From Sepiola atlantica (taxonomy: Eukaryota > Mollusca > Cephalopoda > Sepiida > Sepiolidae): DNA of 64,000 nucleotides. The notes beneath the pieces were generated by a model that made no database searches, was not told where the DNA came from, and saw only the letters and a program-made list of their open reading frames with translations. A program made the position numbers and the translations under genes. The DNA lies in the NCBI GenBank assembly GCA_963556195.1, contig CAUVYP010001198.1, positions 62,001 through 126,000 of the forward strand, read 5' to 3'. Below, one piece after another: positions 52,722 through 64,000 of the stretch; within the stretch, counting starts at the first letter, position 1; each line of letters begins with the position of its first letter.

Positions 52722-54208
52722 TTAGCGCGTTTTAAAGTTGATATCGGTTTTGGTGATAACTTCCACATTTATTCGAATTGTACCACGAAACTTTGCAGAC
52801 AGTCGCGGATAGGCTTCTTCAATTGAAGTACCAAGTTTCAGAAGTGCAGCTGTTGTACTGCCGGAGATATGTCGATACAAACTGAATACGCAAAACATCA
52901 ACACAATTTTGCGCGTTTTAAAGTTGATATCGCTTTTGTTTATAACTTCCACATCTATTCGAATTGTGCCACGAAACTTTGCAGACAGTCGCGGAGATAT
53001 GTTTTCTACTGAAGTACCAAGTTTCAGAAGTGAAGCTCTTGTACTGCTGGAGATATGTCGATACAAACTAAATACGCAAAACATCAACAAAATTTAGCGC
53101 GTTTTAAAGTTGATATCGCTTTTGTTAATAACTTCCACATTTATTCGAATTGTGCCACGAAACTTTGCAGACAGTCGCGGAGACAGATTTTCTACTGAAG
53201 TAGTAAGTTTCAGAAGTGCAGCTCTTGTACTGCCGGAGATATGTCGATACAAACTGAATACGCAAAACATCAACAAAATTTAGCGCGTTTTAAAGTTGAT
53301 ATCGGTTGTGGTGATAACTTCCACATTTATTCGAATTGTACCACGAAACTTTGCAGACAGTCGCGGATAGGCCATTTCTACTGAAGTACCAAGTTTCAGA
53401 AGTGCAGCTCTTGTACTGCCGGAGATATCTCGATACAAACTGAATACGCAAAACATCAACACAATTTTGCGCGTTTTAAAGTTGATATCGCTTTTGTTAA
53501 TAACTGTAATATTTATTCGAATTGTGCCACGAAACTTTGCAGACAGTCGCGGAGACAGATTTACTACTGAAGTACCAAGTTTCAGAAGTGAAGCTCTTGT
53601 ACTGCCGGAGATATGTCGATACAAACTAATTACGCAAAACATCAACAAAATTTAGCGCGTTTTAAAGTTGATATAGCTTTTGTTAATAACTTCCACATTT
53701 ATTCGAATTGTGCAACGAAACTTTGCAGACAGTCGCGGAGACATGGTTTCTACTGAAGTACCAAGTTCCAGAAGTGCAGCTTTTGTACTGCCGGAGATAT
53801 GTCGATACAAACTGAATACGCAAAACATGAACAAAATTTAGCGCGTTTTAAAGTTGATATCGCTTTTGTTAATAACTTCCACATTTATTCGAATTGTGCA
53901 ACGAAACTTTGCAGACAGTCGCGGAGACAGATTTTCTACTGAGGTACCAAGTTTCAGAAGTGCAGCTCTTGTACTGCCGGAGATATGTCGATAACAACCG
54001 AATACGAAAACATCAACAAAATTTAGCGCGTTTTAAAGTTGATATCGCTTTTGTTAATAACTTCCACATTTATTCGAATTGTGCAACGAAACTTTGCAGA
54101 CAGTCGCGGAGACAGATTTTCTACTGAAGTACCAAGTTTCAGAAGTGCAGCTCTTGTACTGCCGGAGATATGTCGATACAAACTGAATACGCAAAACATC
54201 AACAAAAT
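52722..54208. repeat. Block H unit 2 (8 monomers, 1,487 bp)
   Basis: It opens with the same dimer, then L, a K-like dimer with GGTTGTGGTGATAAC, T and two L monomers. One monomer is 185 bp (AATACGAAAACATC, near 54,005). It shares little order with unit 1 beyond the dimer. Confidence 0.7.
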
Positions 54209-55324
54209 TTAGCGCGTTTTAAAGTTGATATCGGTTTTAGTGATAACTTCCACATTTATTCGAATTGTACCACGAAACTTTGCAGACAGTCGATGATAGG
54301 CTTCTTCAATTGAAGTACCAAGTTTCAGAAGTGCAGCTCTTGTACTGCCGGAGATATGTCGATACAAACTGAATACGCAACACATCAACACAATTTTGCG
54401 CGTTTTAAAGTTGATATCGCTTTTGTTTATAACTTCCACATCTATTCGAATTGTGCCACGAAACTTTGCAGACAGTCGCGGAGACATGTTTTCTACTGAA
54501 GTACCTAGTTTCAGAAGTGAAGCTCTTGTACTGCTAGAGATATGTCGATACAAACTAAATACGCAAAACATCAACAAAATTTAGCGCGTTTTAAAGTTGA
54601 TATCTCTTTGGTTAATAACTTCCACATTTATTCGAATTGTACCACGAAACTTTGCAGACAGTCGCGGATAGGCGTCTTCAACTGAAGTACCAAGTTTCAG
54701 AAGTGCAGCTCTTTTACTGCCGGAGATATGTCGATACAAACTGAATACGCAAAACATCAACAAAATTTAGCGCGTTTTAAAGTTGATATCGCTTTTGTTA
54801 ATAACTTCCACATTTATTCGAATTGTGCCACGAAACTTTGCAGACAGTTGCGGAGACATGGTTTCTACTGAAGTACCAAGTTCCAGAAGTGCAGCTTTTG
54901 TACTGCCGGAGATATGTCGATACAAACTGAATACGCAAAACATGAACAAAATTTAGCGCGTTTTAAAGTTGATATCGCTTTTGTTAATAACTTCCACATT
55001 TATTCGAATTGTGCCACGAAACTTAGCAGACAGTCGCGGAGACAGATTTACTACTGAGGTACCAAGTTTCAGAAGTGCAGCTTTTGTACTGCCGGAGATA
55101 TGTCGATACAAACTGAATACGCAAAACATCAACAAAATTTAGCGCGTTTTAAAGTTGATATCGCTTTTGTTGATAACTTCCACATTTATTCGAATTGTAC
55201 CACGAAACTTTGCAGACAGTCGCGGACAGGCCTCTGCAACTGAAGTACCAAGTTTCAGAAGTGCAGCTCTTGTACTGCCGGAGATATGTCGATACAAACT
55301 GAATACGCAAAACATCAACAACAT
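54209..55324. repeat. Block H unit 3, partial (6 monomers)
   Basis: It matches unit 1 (51,048-52,349) at offset 3,161, except that the M monomer at 51,978 is missing, so the A monomer is at offset 2,975. Private changes include GGTTTTAGTGATAAC and CAGTCGATGATAGG in the opening dimer. Confidence 0.75.
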
Positions 55325-58300
55325 TTAACGCGTTTTAAAGTTGATATCGCTTTTGTTTATAACTTCCACATTTATTCGAATTGTACCACGAAACTTTGCA
55401 GACAGTCGCGGATAGGCCATTTCTACTGAAGTACCAAGTTTCAGAAGTGCAGCTCTTGTACTGCCGGAGATATGTCGATACAAACTGAATACGCAAAACA
55501 TCAACAAAATTTAGCGCGTTTTAAAGTTGATATCGCTTTTGTTTATAACTTCCACATTTATTCGAATTGTGCCACGAAACTTTGCAGACAGTCGCGGAGA
55601 CATGGTTTCTACTGAAGTACCAAGTTTCAGACGTGCAGCTCTTGTACTGCCGGAGATATGTCGATAACAACCGAATACGCAAAACATCAACAAAATTTAG
55701 CGCGTTTTAAAGTTGATATCGCTTTTGTTAATAACTTCCACATTTATTCGAACTGTGCAACGAAACTTTGCAGACAGTCGCGGAGACAGATTTTCTACTG
55801 AAGTACCAAGTTTCAGAAGTGCAGCTCTTGTACTGCCGGAGATATGTCGATACAAACTCAATACGCAAAACATCAACAAAATTTAGCGCGTTTTAAAGTT
55901 GATATCGCTTTTGTTAATAACTTCCACATTTATTCGAATTGTTCCACGAAACTTTGCAGACAGTCGCAGATAGGCCTTTTTCTACTGAAGTACCAAGTTT
56001 CAGAAGTGCAGCTTTTGTACTGCCGGAGATATGTCGATACACACTGAATACGCAAAACATCAACAAAATTTAGCGCGTTTTAAAGTTGATATCGCTTTTG
56101 TTAATAACTTCCACATTTATTCGAATTGTGCAACGAAACTTTGCAGACAGTCGCAAAGACAGATTTACTACTGAAGTACCAAGTTTCAGAAGTGCAGCTC
56201 TTGTACTGCCGGAGATATGTCGATACAAACTGAATACGCAAAACATCAACAAAATTTAGCGCGTTTTAAAGTTGATATCGCTTTTGTTAATAACTTCCAC
56301 ATCTATTCGAATTGTACCACGAAACTTTGCAGACAGTCGCAGATAGGCCTTTTCTACTGAAGTACCAAGTTTCACAAGTACAGCTCTTGTACTGCCGGAG
56401 ATATGTCGATACAAACTGAATACGCAAAACATCAACACAATTTTGCGCGTTTTAAAGTTGATATCGCTTTTGTTAATAACTTCAATATTTATTCGAATTG
56501 TGCCACGAAACTTTGTAGACAGTCGCGGAGACTGATTTTCTACTGAAGTACCAAGTTTCAGAAGTGCAGCTCCTGTACTGCCGGAGATATGTCGATACAA
56601 ACTGAATACGCAAAACATCAACAAAATTTAGCGCGTTTTAAAGTTGATATCGCTTTTGTTTATAACTTTCCCATTTATTCGAATTGTGCCACGAAACTTT
56701 GCAGACAGTCGCGGAGACATGTTTCTACTTAAGTACAAAGTTTCAGAAGTGCAGCTCTTGTACTGCCGGAGATATGTCGATACAAACTGAATACGCAAAA
56801 CATCAACAAATCTCAGCGCGTTTTAAAGTTGATATCGCTTTTGTTAATAACTTCCACATTTATTCGAATTGTGCCACGAAACTTTGCAGACAGTCGCGGA
56901 GACAGATTTCCTACTGAAGTACTTAGTTTCAGAAGTGCAGCTCTTGTACTGCCGGAGATATGTCGATACAAACTGAATACGCAAAACATCAACAAAATTT
57001 TGCGCGTTTTAAAGTTGATATCGCTTTTGTTAATAACTTCAATATTTATTCGAATTGTGCCACGAAACTTTGTAGACAGTCGCGGAGACAGATTTTCTAC
57101 TGAAGTACCAAGTTTCAGAAGTGCAGCTCCTGTACTGCCGGAGATATGTCGATACAAACTGAATACGCAAAACATCAACAAAATTTAGCGCGTTTTAAAG
57201 TTGATATCGCTTTTGTTAATAACTTCCACATTTATTCGAATTGTACCACGAAACTTTGCAGACAGTCGTAGATAGGCCTCTTCGACTGAATTACCAAGTT
57301 TCAAAAGTGCAGCTCTTGTACTGCCGGGGATATGTCGATACAAACTGAATACGCAAAACATCAACAACATTTAGCGCGTTTTAAAGTTGATATCGCTTTT
57401 GTTTATAACTTCCACATTTATTCGAATTGTGCCACGAAACTTTGCAGACAGTCGCGGAGACATATTTTCTACTGAAGTACCAAGTTTCAGAAGTGCAGCT
57501 CTTGTACTGCCGGAGATATGTCGATATAAACTTAATACGCAAAACATCAACAAAATTTAGCGCGTTTTAAAGTTGATATCGCTTTTGTTAATAACTTCCA
57601 CATTTATTCGAATTGTGCCACGAAACTTTGCAGACAGTCGCGGACACATGTTTTCTACTGAAGTACCAAGTTCCAGAAGTGCAGCTTTTGTACTGCCGGA
57701 GATATGTCGATACAAACTGAATACGCAAAACATCAACAAAACTTAGCGCGTTTTAAAGTTGATATCGCTTTTGTTAATAACTTCAACATTTATTCGAATT
57801 GTGCCACGAAACTTTGCAGACAGTCGTGGATAGGCCTCTTCAACTGCAGTAGTAAGTTTCAGAAGTGCAGCTCTTGTACTGCCGGAGATATGTCGAACAA
57901 ACTGAATACGCAAAACATCAACAAAATTTAGCGCGTTTTAAAGTTCATATCGCTTTTGTTTATAACTTCCACATTTATTCGAATTGTTCCACGAAACTTT
58001 GCAGACAGTCGCGGAGACATATTCTCTACTGAAGTACCAAGTTTCAGAAGTGCAGCTCTTGTACTGCCGGAGATATGTCGATAAATACCGAATACGCAAA
58101 ACATCAACAAAATTTAGCGCGTTTTAAAGTTGATATCGCTTTTGTTAATAACTTCCACATTTATTCGAATTGTGCCACGAAACTTTGCAGACAGTCGCGG
58201 AGACAGATTTCCTACTGAAATACCAAGTTTCAGAAGTGCAGCTCTTGTACTGCCGGAGATATGTCGATACAAACTGAATACGCAAAACATCAACAAAATT

Positions 58301-59230
58301 TAGCGCGTTTTAAAGTTGATATAGCTTTTGTTAATAACTTCCACATTTATTCGAATTGTGCCACGAAACTTTGCAGACAGTCGCGGATAGACGTTTTCTA
58401 CTGAAGTACCAAGTTTCAGAAGTGCAGCTCTTGTACTGCCGGAGATATGTCGATACAAACTGAATACGCAAAACATCAACAAAATTTAGCGCGTTTTAAA
58501 GTTGATATCGCTTTTGTTAATAACTTCCACATTTATTCGAATTGTGCCACGAAACTTTGCAGACAGTCGCGGAGACCTGTTTTCCACTGAAGTACCAAGT
58601 TTCGGAAGTGCAGCTCTTGTACTGCCGGAGATATGGCGATACAAACTGAATACGCAAAACATCAACAAAATTTAGCGCGTTTTAAAGTTGATATCGCTTT
58701 TGTTAATAACTTCCACATTTATTCGAATTGTACCACGAAACTTTGCAGACAGTCGCGGATAGGCCTTTTCTACTGAAGTACCAAGTTTCAGAAGTGCAGC
58801 TCTTGTACTGCCGGAGATATGTCGATACAAACTGAATACGCAAACCATCAACAAAATTTTGCGCGTTTTAAAGTTGATATCGCTTTTGTTAATAACTTCA
58901 ATATTTATTCGAATTGTGCCACGAAACTTTGTAGACAGTCGCGGAGACTGATTTTCCACTGAAGTACCAAGTTTCAGAAGTGCAGCTCCTGTACTGCTGT
59001 AGATATGTCGATACAAACTGAATACGCAAAACATCAACAAAATTTAGCGCGTTTTAAAGTTGATATCGCTTTTGTTTATAACTTCCACATTTATTCGAAT
59101 TGTGCCACGAAACTTTGCAGACAGTCGCGGAGACATGTTTTTCTACTGAAGTACCAAGTTTCAGAAGTGCAGCTCTTGTACTGCCGGAGATATGTCGATA
59201 CAAACTGAATACGCAAAACATCAACAAAAT
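55325..59230. repeat. Block I left part (21 monomers)
   Basis: Monomers 55,325-56,255 (K-like ataggccatttcta, T with CGATAACAACCG, L with GAACTGTGCAACG, a long-cassette ataggcctttttcta, and N with GTCGCAAAGAC) recur in the two 10-mers at 59,231-62,938. The part from 56,433 to 57,185 recurs at 62,939-63,690 at offset 6,507. Between them lie E, M, V, S-like and E+Q monomers. Single-base losses occur near 56,721 (acatgtttctac) and 57,895 (GTCGAACAAACTG). Confidence 0.75.
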
Positions 59231-61089
59231 TTAGCGCGTTTTAAAGATGATATCGGTTTTGGTGATAACTTCCACATTTATTCGAATTGTACCACGAAAC
59301 TTTGCAGACAGTCGCGGATAGGCCATTTCTACTGAAGTACCAAGTTTCAGAAGTGCAGCTCTTGTACTGCCGGAGATATGTCGATACAAACTGAATACGC
59401 AAAACATCAACACAATTTTGCGCGTTTTAAAGTTGATATCGCTTTTGTTAATAACTTCAATATTTATTCGAATTGTGCAACGAAACTTTGTAGACAGTCG
59501 CGGAGACTGATTTTCTACTAAAGTACCAAGTTTCAGAAGTGCAGCTCTTGTACTGCCGGAGATATGTCGATACAAACTGAATACGCAAAACATCAACAAA
59601 ATTTAGCGCGTTTTAAAGTTGATATCGCTTTTGTTTATAACTTCCACATTTATTCGAATTGTGCCACGAAACTTTGCAGACAGTCGCGGAGACATGGTTT
59701 CTACTGAAGTACCAAGTTTCAGACGTGCAGCTCTTGTACTGCCGGAGATATGTCGATACAACCGAATACGCAAAACATCAACAAAATTTAGCGCGTTTTA
59801 AAGTTGATATCGCTTTTGTTAATAACTTCCACATTTATTCGAACTGTGCAACGAAACTTTGCAGACAGTCGCGGAGACAGATTTTCTACTGAAGTACCAA
59901 GTTTCAGAAGTGCAGCTCTTGTACTGCCGGAGATATGTCGATACAAACTGAATACGCAAAACATCAACAAAATTTAGCGCGTTTTAAAGTTGATATCGCT
60001 TTTGTTAATAACTTCCACATTTATTCGAATTATTCCACGAAACTTTGCAGACAGTCGCAGATAGGCCTTTTTCTACTGAAGTACCAAGTTTCAGAAGTGC
60101 AGCTTTTGTACTGCCGGAGATATGTCGATACAAACTGAATACGCAAAACATCAACAAAATTTAGCGCGTTTTAAAGTTGATATCGCTTTTGTTAATAACT
60201 TCAATATTTATTCGAATTGTGCAACGAAACTTTGCAGACAGTCGCAAAGACAGATTTACTACTGAAGTACCAAGTTTCAGAAGTGCAGCTCTTGTACTGC
60301 CGGAGATATGTCGATACAAACTGAATACGCAAAACATCAACAAAATTTAGCGCGTTTTAAAGTTGATATAGCTTTTGTTAATAACTTCCACATTTATTCG
60401 AATTGTGCCACGAAACTTTGCAGACAGTCGCGGATAGACGTTTTCTACTGAAGTACCAAGTTTCAGAAGTGCAGCTCTTGTACTGCTGGAGATATGTCGA
60501 TACAAACTGAATACGCAAAACATCAACAACATTTAGCGCGTTTTAAAGTTGATATCGCTTTTGTTAATAACTTCCACATTTATTCGAATTGTGCCACGAA
60601 ACTTTGCAGACAGTCGCGGAGACAGATTTTCTACTGAAGTACCAAGTTTCAGAAGTGCAGCTCTTGTACTGCCGGAGATATGTCGATACAAACTGAATAC
60701 GCAAAACATCAACAAAATTTAGCGCGTTTTAAAGTTGATATCGCTTTTGTTAATAACTTCTACATTTATTAGAATTGTGCCACGAAACTTTGCAGACAGT
60801 CGCGGAGAACTGTTTTCCACTGAAGTACCAAGTTTCAGAAGTGCAGCTCTTGTACTGCCGGAGATATGTCGATACAAACTGAATACGCAAAACATCAACA
60901 AAATTTAGCGCGTTTTAAAGTTGATATCGCTTTTGTTAATAACTTCCACATCTATTCGAATTGTACCACGAAACTTTGCAGACAGTGGCAGATAGGCCTT
61001 TTCTACTGAAGTACAAGTTTCACAAGTACAGCTCTTGTACTGCCGGAGATATGTCGATACAAACTGAATACGCAAAACATCAACAAAAT
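59231..61089. repeat. Block I 10-mer copy 1 (1,859 bp)
   Basis: It starts at a monomer with AAAGATGATATCGGTTTTGG. It carries three length changes: GATACAACCGAATAC (1 bp short), ataggcctttttcta (1 bp long), and GAAGTACAAGTTTC (1 bp short). All recur in copy 2, which supports direct duplication of the whole unit. Confidence 0.92.
61010..61041. other. Perfect inverted repeat AGTACAAG / CTTGTACT
   Basis: Arms at 61,010-61,017 and 61,034-61,041 with a 16-base spacer. The usual monomer has one extra C in the left arm. The spacer also holds AGTAC (61,025-61,029), which can pair with GTACT of the right arm. The same structure is at 62,869-62,900. The parental monomer near 56,362 still has the extra C, so the perfect form is derived. 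Confidence 0.65.
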
Positions 61090-62938
61090 TTAGCGCGTTT
61101 TAAAGATGATATCGGTTTTGGTGATAACTTCCACATTTATTCGAATTGTACCACGAAACTTTGCAGACAGTCGCGGATAGGCCATTTCTACTGAAGTACC
61201 AAGTTTCAGAAGTGCAGCTCTTGTACTGCCGGAGATATGTCGATACAAACTGAATACGCAAAACATCAACACAATTTTGCGCGTTTTAAAGTTGATATCG
61301 CTTTTGTTAATAACTTCAATATTTATTCGAATTGTGCAACGAAACTTTGTAGACAGTCGCGGAGACTGATTTTCTACTAAAGTACCAAGTTTCAGAAGTG
61401 CAGCTCTTGTACTGCCGGAGATATGTCGATACAAACTGAATACGCAAAACATCAACAAAATTTAGCGCGTTTTAAAGTTGATATCGCTTTTGTTTATAAC
61501 TTCCACATTTATTCGAATTGTGCCACGAAACTTTGCAGACAGTCGCGGAGACATGGTTTCTACTGAAGTACCAAGTTTCAGACGTGCAGCTCTTGTACTG
61601 CCGGAGATATGTCGATACAACCGAATACGCAAAACATCAACAAAATTTAGCGCGTTTTAAAGTTGATATCGCTTTTGTTAATAACTTCCACATTTATTCG
61701 AACTGTGCAACGAAACTTTGCAGACAGTCGCGGAGACAGATTTTCTACTGAAGTACCAAGTTTCAGAAGTGCAGCTCTTGTACTGCCGGAGATATGTCGA
61801 TACAAACTGAATACGCAAAACATCAACAAAATTTAGCGCGTTTTAAAGTTGATATCGCTTTTGTTAATAACTTCCACATTTATTCGAATTATTCCACGAA
61901 ACTTTGCAGACAGTCGCAGATAGGCCTTTTTCTACTGAAGTACCAAGTTTCAGAAGTGCAGCTTTTGTACTGCCGGAGATATGTCGATACAAACTGAATA
62001 CGCAAAACATCAACAAAATTTAGCGCGTTTTAAAGTTGATATCGCTTTTGTTAATAACTTCAATATTTATTCGAATTGTGCAACGAAACTTTGCAGACAG
62101 TCGCAAAGACAGATTTACTACTGAAGTACCAAGTTTCAGAAGTGCAGCTCTTGTACTGCCGGAGATATGTCGATACAAACTGAATACGCAAAACATCAAC
62201 AAAATTTAGCGCGTTTTAAAGTTGATATAGCTTTTGTTAATAACTTCCACATTTATTCGAATTGTGCCACGAAACTTTGCAGACAGTCGCGGATAGACGT
62301 TTTCTACTGAAGTACCAAGTTTCAGAAGTGCAGCTCTTGTACTGCTGGAGATATGTCGATACAAACTGAATACGCAAAACATCAACAACATTTAGCGCGT
62401 TTTAAAGTTGATATCGCTTTTGTTAATAACTTCCACATTTATTCGAATTGTGCCACGAAACTTTGCAGACAGTCGCGGAGACAGATTTTCTACTGAAGTA
62501 CCAAGTTTCAGAAGTGCAGCTCTTGTACTGCCGGAGATATGTCGATACAAACTGAATACGCAAAACATCAACAAAATTTAGCGCGTTTTAAAGTTGATAT
62601 CGCTTTTGTTAATAACTTCTACATTTATTAGAATTGTGCCACGAAACTTTGCAGACAGTCGCGGAGAACTGTTTTCCACTGAAGTACCAAGTTTCAGAAG
62701 TGCAGCTCTTGTACTGCCGGAGATATGTCGATACAAACTGAATACGCAAAACATCAACAAAATTTAGCGCGTTTTAAAGTTGATATCGCTTTTGTTAATA
62801 ACTTCCACATCTATTCGAATTGTACCACGAAACTTTGCAGACAGTGGCAGATAGGCCTTTTCTACTGAAGTACAAGTTTCACAAGTACAGCTCTTGTACT
62901 GCCGGAGATATGTCGATACAAACTGAATACGCAAAACA
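61090..62938. repeat. Block I 10-mer copy 2
   Basis: It repeats copy 1 at offset 1,859, and I noticed no difference in the parts read side by side. At about 62,939 the sequence leaves the 10-mer series (TTTAG becomes TTTTG) and joins the older order seen from 56,433. Confidence 0.92.
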
Positions 62939-64000
62939 TCAACACAATTTTGCGCGTTTTAAAGTTGATATCGCTTTTGTTAATAACTTCAATATTTATT
63001 CGAATTGTGCCACGAAACTTTGTAGACAGTCGCGGAGACTGATTTTCTACTGAAGTAACAAGTTTCAGAAGTGCAGCTCCTGTACTGCCGGAGATATGTC
63101 GATACAAACTGAATACGCAAAACATCAACAAAATTTAGCGCGTTTTAAAGTTGATATCGCTTTTGTTTATAACTTTCACATTTATTCGAATTGTGCCACG
63201 AAACTTTGCAGACAGTCGCGGAGACATGTTTCTACTTAAGTACAAAGTTTCAGAAGTGCAGCTCTTGTACTGCCGGAGATATGTCGATACAAACTGAATA
63301 CGCAAAACATCAACAAATCTTAGCGCGTTTTAAAGTTGATATCGCTTTTGTTAATAACTTCCACATTTATTCGAATTGTGCCACGAAACTTTGCAGACAG
63401 TCGCGGAGACAGATTTCCTACTGAAGTACCAAGTTTCAGAAGTGCAGCTCTTGTACTGCCGGAGATATGTCGATACAAACTGAATACGCAAAACATCAAC
63501 AACATTTTGCGCGTTTTAAAGTTGATATCGCTTTTGTTAATAACTTCAATATTTATTCGAATTGTGCCACGAAACTTTATAGACAGTCGCGGAGACAGAT
63601 TTTCTACTGAAGTACCAAGTTTCAGAAGTGCAGCTCCTGTACTGCCGGAGATATGTCGATACAAACTGAATACGCAAAACATCAACAAAATTTAGCGCGT
63701 TTTAAAGTTGATATCGCTTTTGTTTATAACTTCCACATTTATTCGAATTTTGCCACGAAACTTTGCAGACAGTCGCGGAGACATGTTTCTACTAAAGTAC
63801 AAAGTTTCAGAAGTGCAGCTCTTGTACTGCCGGAGATATGTCGATACAAACTGAATACGCAAAACATCAACAAAATTTAGCGCGTTTTAAAGTTGATATC
63901 GCTTTTGTTAATAACTTCCACATTTATTCGAATTGTACCACGAAACTTTGCAGACAGTCGTAGATAGGGCTCTTCGACTGAATTACCAAGTTTCAAAAGT
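62939..64000. repeat. Block I continuation, cut by window end
   Basis: It matches 56,433-57,300 at offset 6,507, changing to 6,692 after an additional 185-bp monomer (acatgtttctactaaag, 63,692-63,876). Its final bases, with GTCGTAGATAGGGCTC and CTGAATTACC, correspond to 57,267-57,300. The array is still in full register at base 64,000. Confidence 0.8.

Larger units (their letters stand above)
1..64000. repeat. Satellite DNA array, ~186-bp monomer, ~344 head-to-tail copies
   Basis: Landmarks such as TTTAGCGCGTTTTAAAG, ATTCGAAT and CAGACAGTCGCGG recur every 186 bp from the first base to the last, always in the same orientation. Spacing departs from 186 only by single or double bases at about thirty sites. 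No stretch of the window lacks the monomer. By hand count the first monomer has 73 G+C in 186 (39%) and ten CpG. Monomers differ mostly by scattered substitutions and by a 14-bp cassette, and their classes recur in fixed long-range order, which makes this a higher-order-repeat satellite. Known biology: arrays of this kind form pericentromeric, centromeric or subtelomeric heterochromatin in eukaryotes. Which of these applies cannot be read from the sequence. I do not recognise the family. Both edges of the array lie outside the window. Confidence 0.98.

Noticed and set aside
102..63880. Hundreds of open frames of 60-122 codons on the minus strand and 60-119 on the plus strand
   Set aside because: They are the same repeat read in a stop-poor frame. 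Frames end and fuse according to one base of the monomer, are broken by 1-bp indels, and lack any recognisable domain or gene context.
1..64000. CRISPR array
   Set aside because: There are no short repeats with unique spacers; the whole period is conserved and about 186 bp long.
1..64000. Primate alpha satellite
   Set aside because: HOR layout is similar, but the monomer is 186 bp, not 171, and I see no resemblance in sequence.
1..64000. Tandem-repeat protein gene (one giant gene encoding 62-residue repeats)
   Set aside because: A stop codon lies in most monomers in the best frame, and the frame is shifted at about thirty sites.

Overview
The whole 64-kb window is one uninterrupted satellite DNA array. 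A monomer of about 186 bp (62 x 3) repeats head to tail, always in the same orientation, about 344 times, and the array runs off both ends. I see no protein-coding gene, RNA gene, transposon, CRISPR array or unique DNA island. Open frames of about 60 codons recur on the minus strand, and shorter ones on the plus strand. They come from the monomer itself, because 186 is divisible by 3, and not from genes.

Monomer anatomy, using the window start as phase 1: a variable 14-bp cassette (phase 3-16), an imperfect inverted repeat (21-29 / 46-53), a conserved central part, a cluster of short palindromes (98-125: AAATTT, GCGCG, TTTAAA, GATATC), a small dyad GTTAATAAC (132-140), a perfect 8-bp palindrome ATTCGAAT (151-158), and a conserved tail ending CAGACAGTCGC. 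The first monomer is about 39% GC by hand count, with 10 CpG (about 7 expected). Monomers fall into classes by cassette. I use these letters: E ataggcctcttcaa, A acaggcctctgcaa, K ataggccttttcta, V atagacgttttcta, M agacatgttttcta, L agacagattttcta, N agacagatttacta, Q agactgattttcta, S agaactgttttcca, T agacatggtttcta, G agacatatttccta.

The classes are ordered into higher-order repeats (HORs). Left to right: block A (1-11,716), three copies of one HOR with 15, 21 and 27 monomers; block B (11,717-22,047), two copies of a ~5-kb HOR with a nested 8-mer duplication; block C (22,048-27,624), a 10-mer twice; block D (27,625-35,238), an 11-mer of 2,042 bp in tandem; blocks E and F (35,239-43,605), 8- to 10-mers built on a recurrent 6-7-monomer module; block G (43,606-49,745), a 2,791-bp 15-mer duplicated almost perfectly; block H (49,746-55,324), more divergent 7- to 9-mers; block I (55,325-64,000), with a recent 1,859-bp 10-mer duplication inside a ~6.5-kb repeat.

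The picture is a eukaryotic heterochromatic satellite evolving by in-register unequal exchange or amplification. Near-nucleosomal monomer length, strict head-to-tail order, HOR homogenisation and absence of insertions resemble centromeric satellites, but centromere function is inference. I do not recognise the family and cannot name the species. It is not primate alpha satellite. CpG retention suggests a lineage with little germline CpG methylation, perhaps an invertebrate; this is weak evidence.
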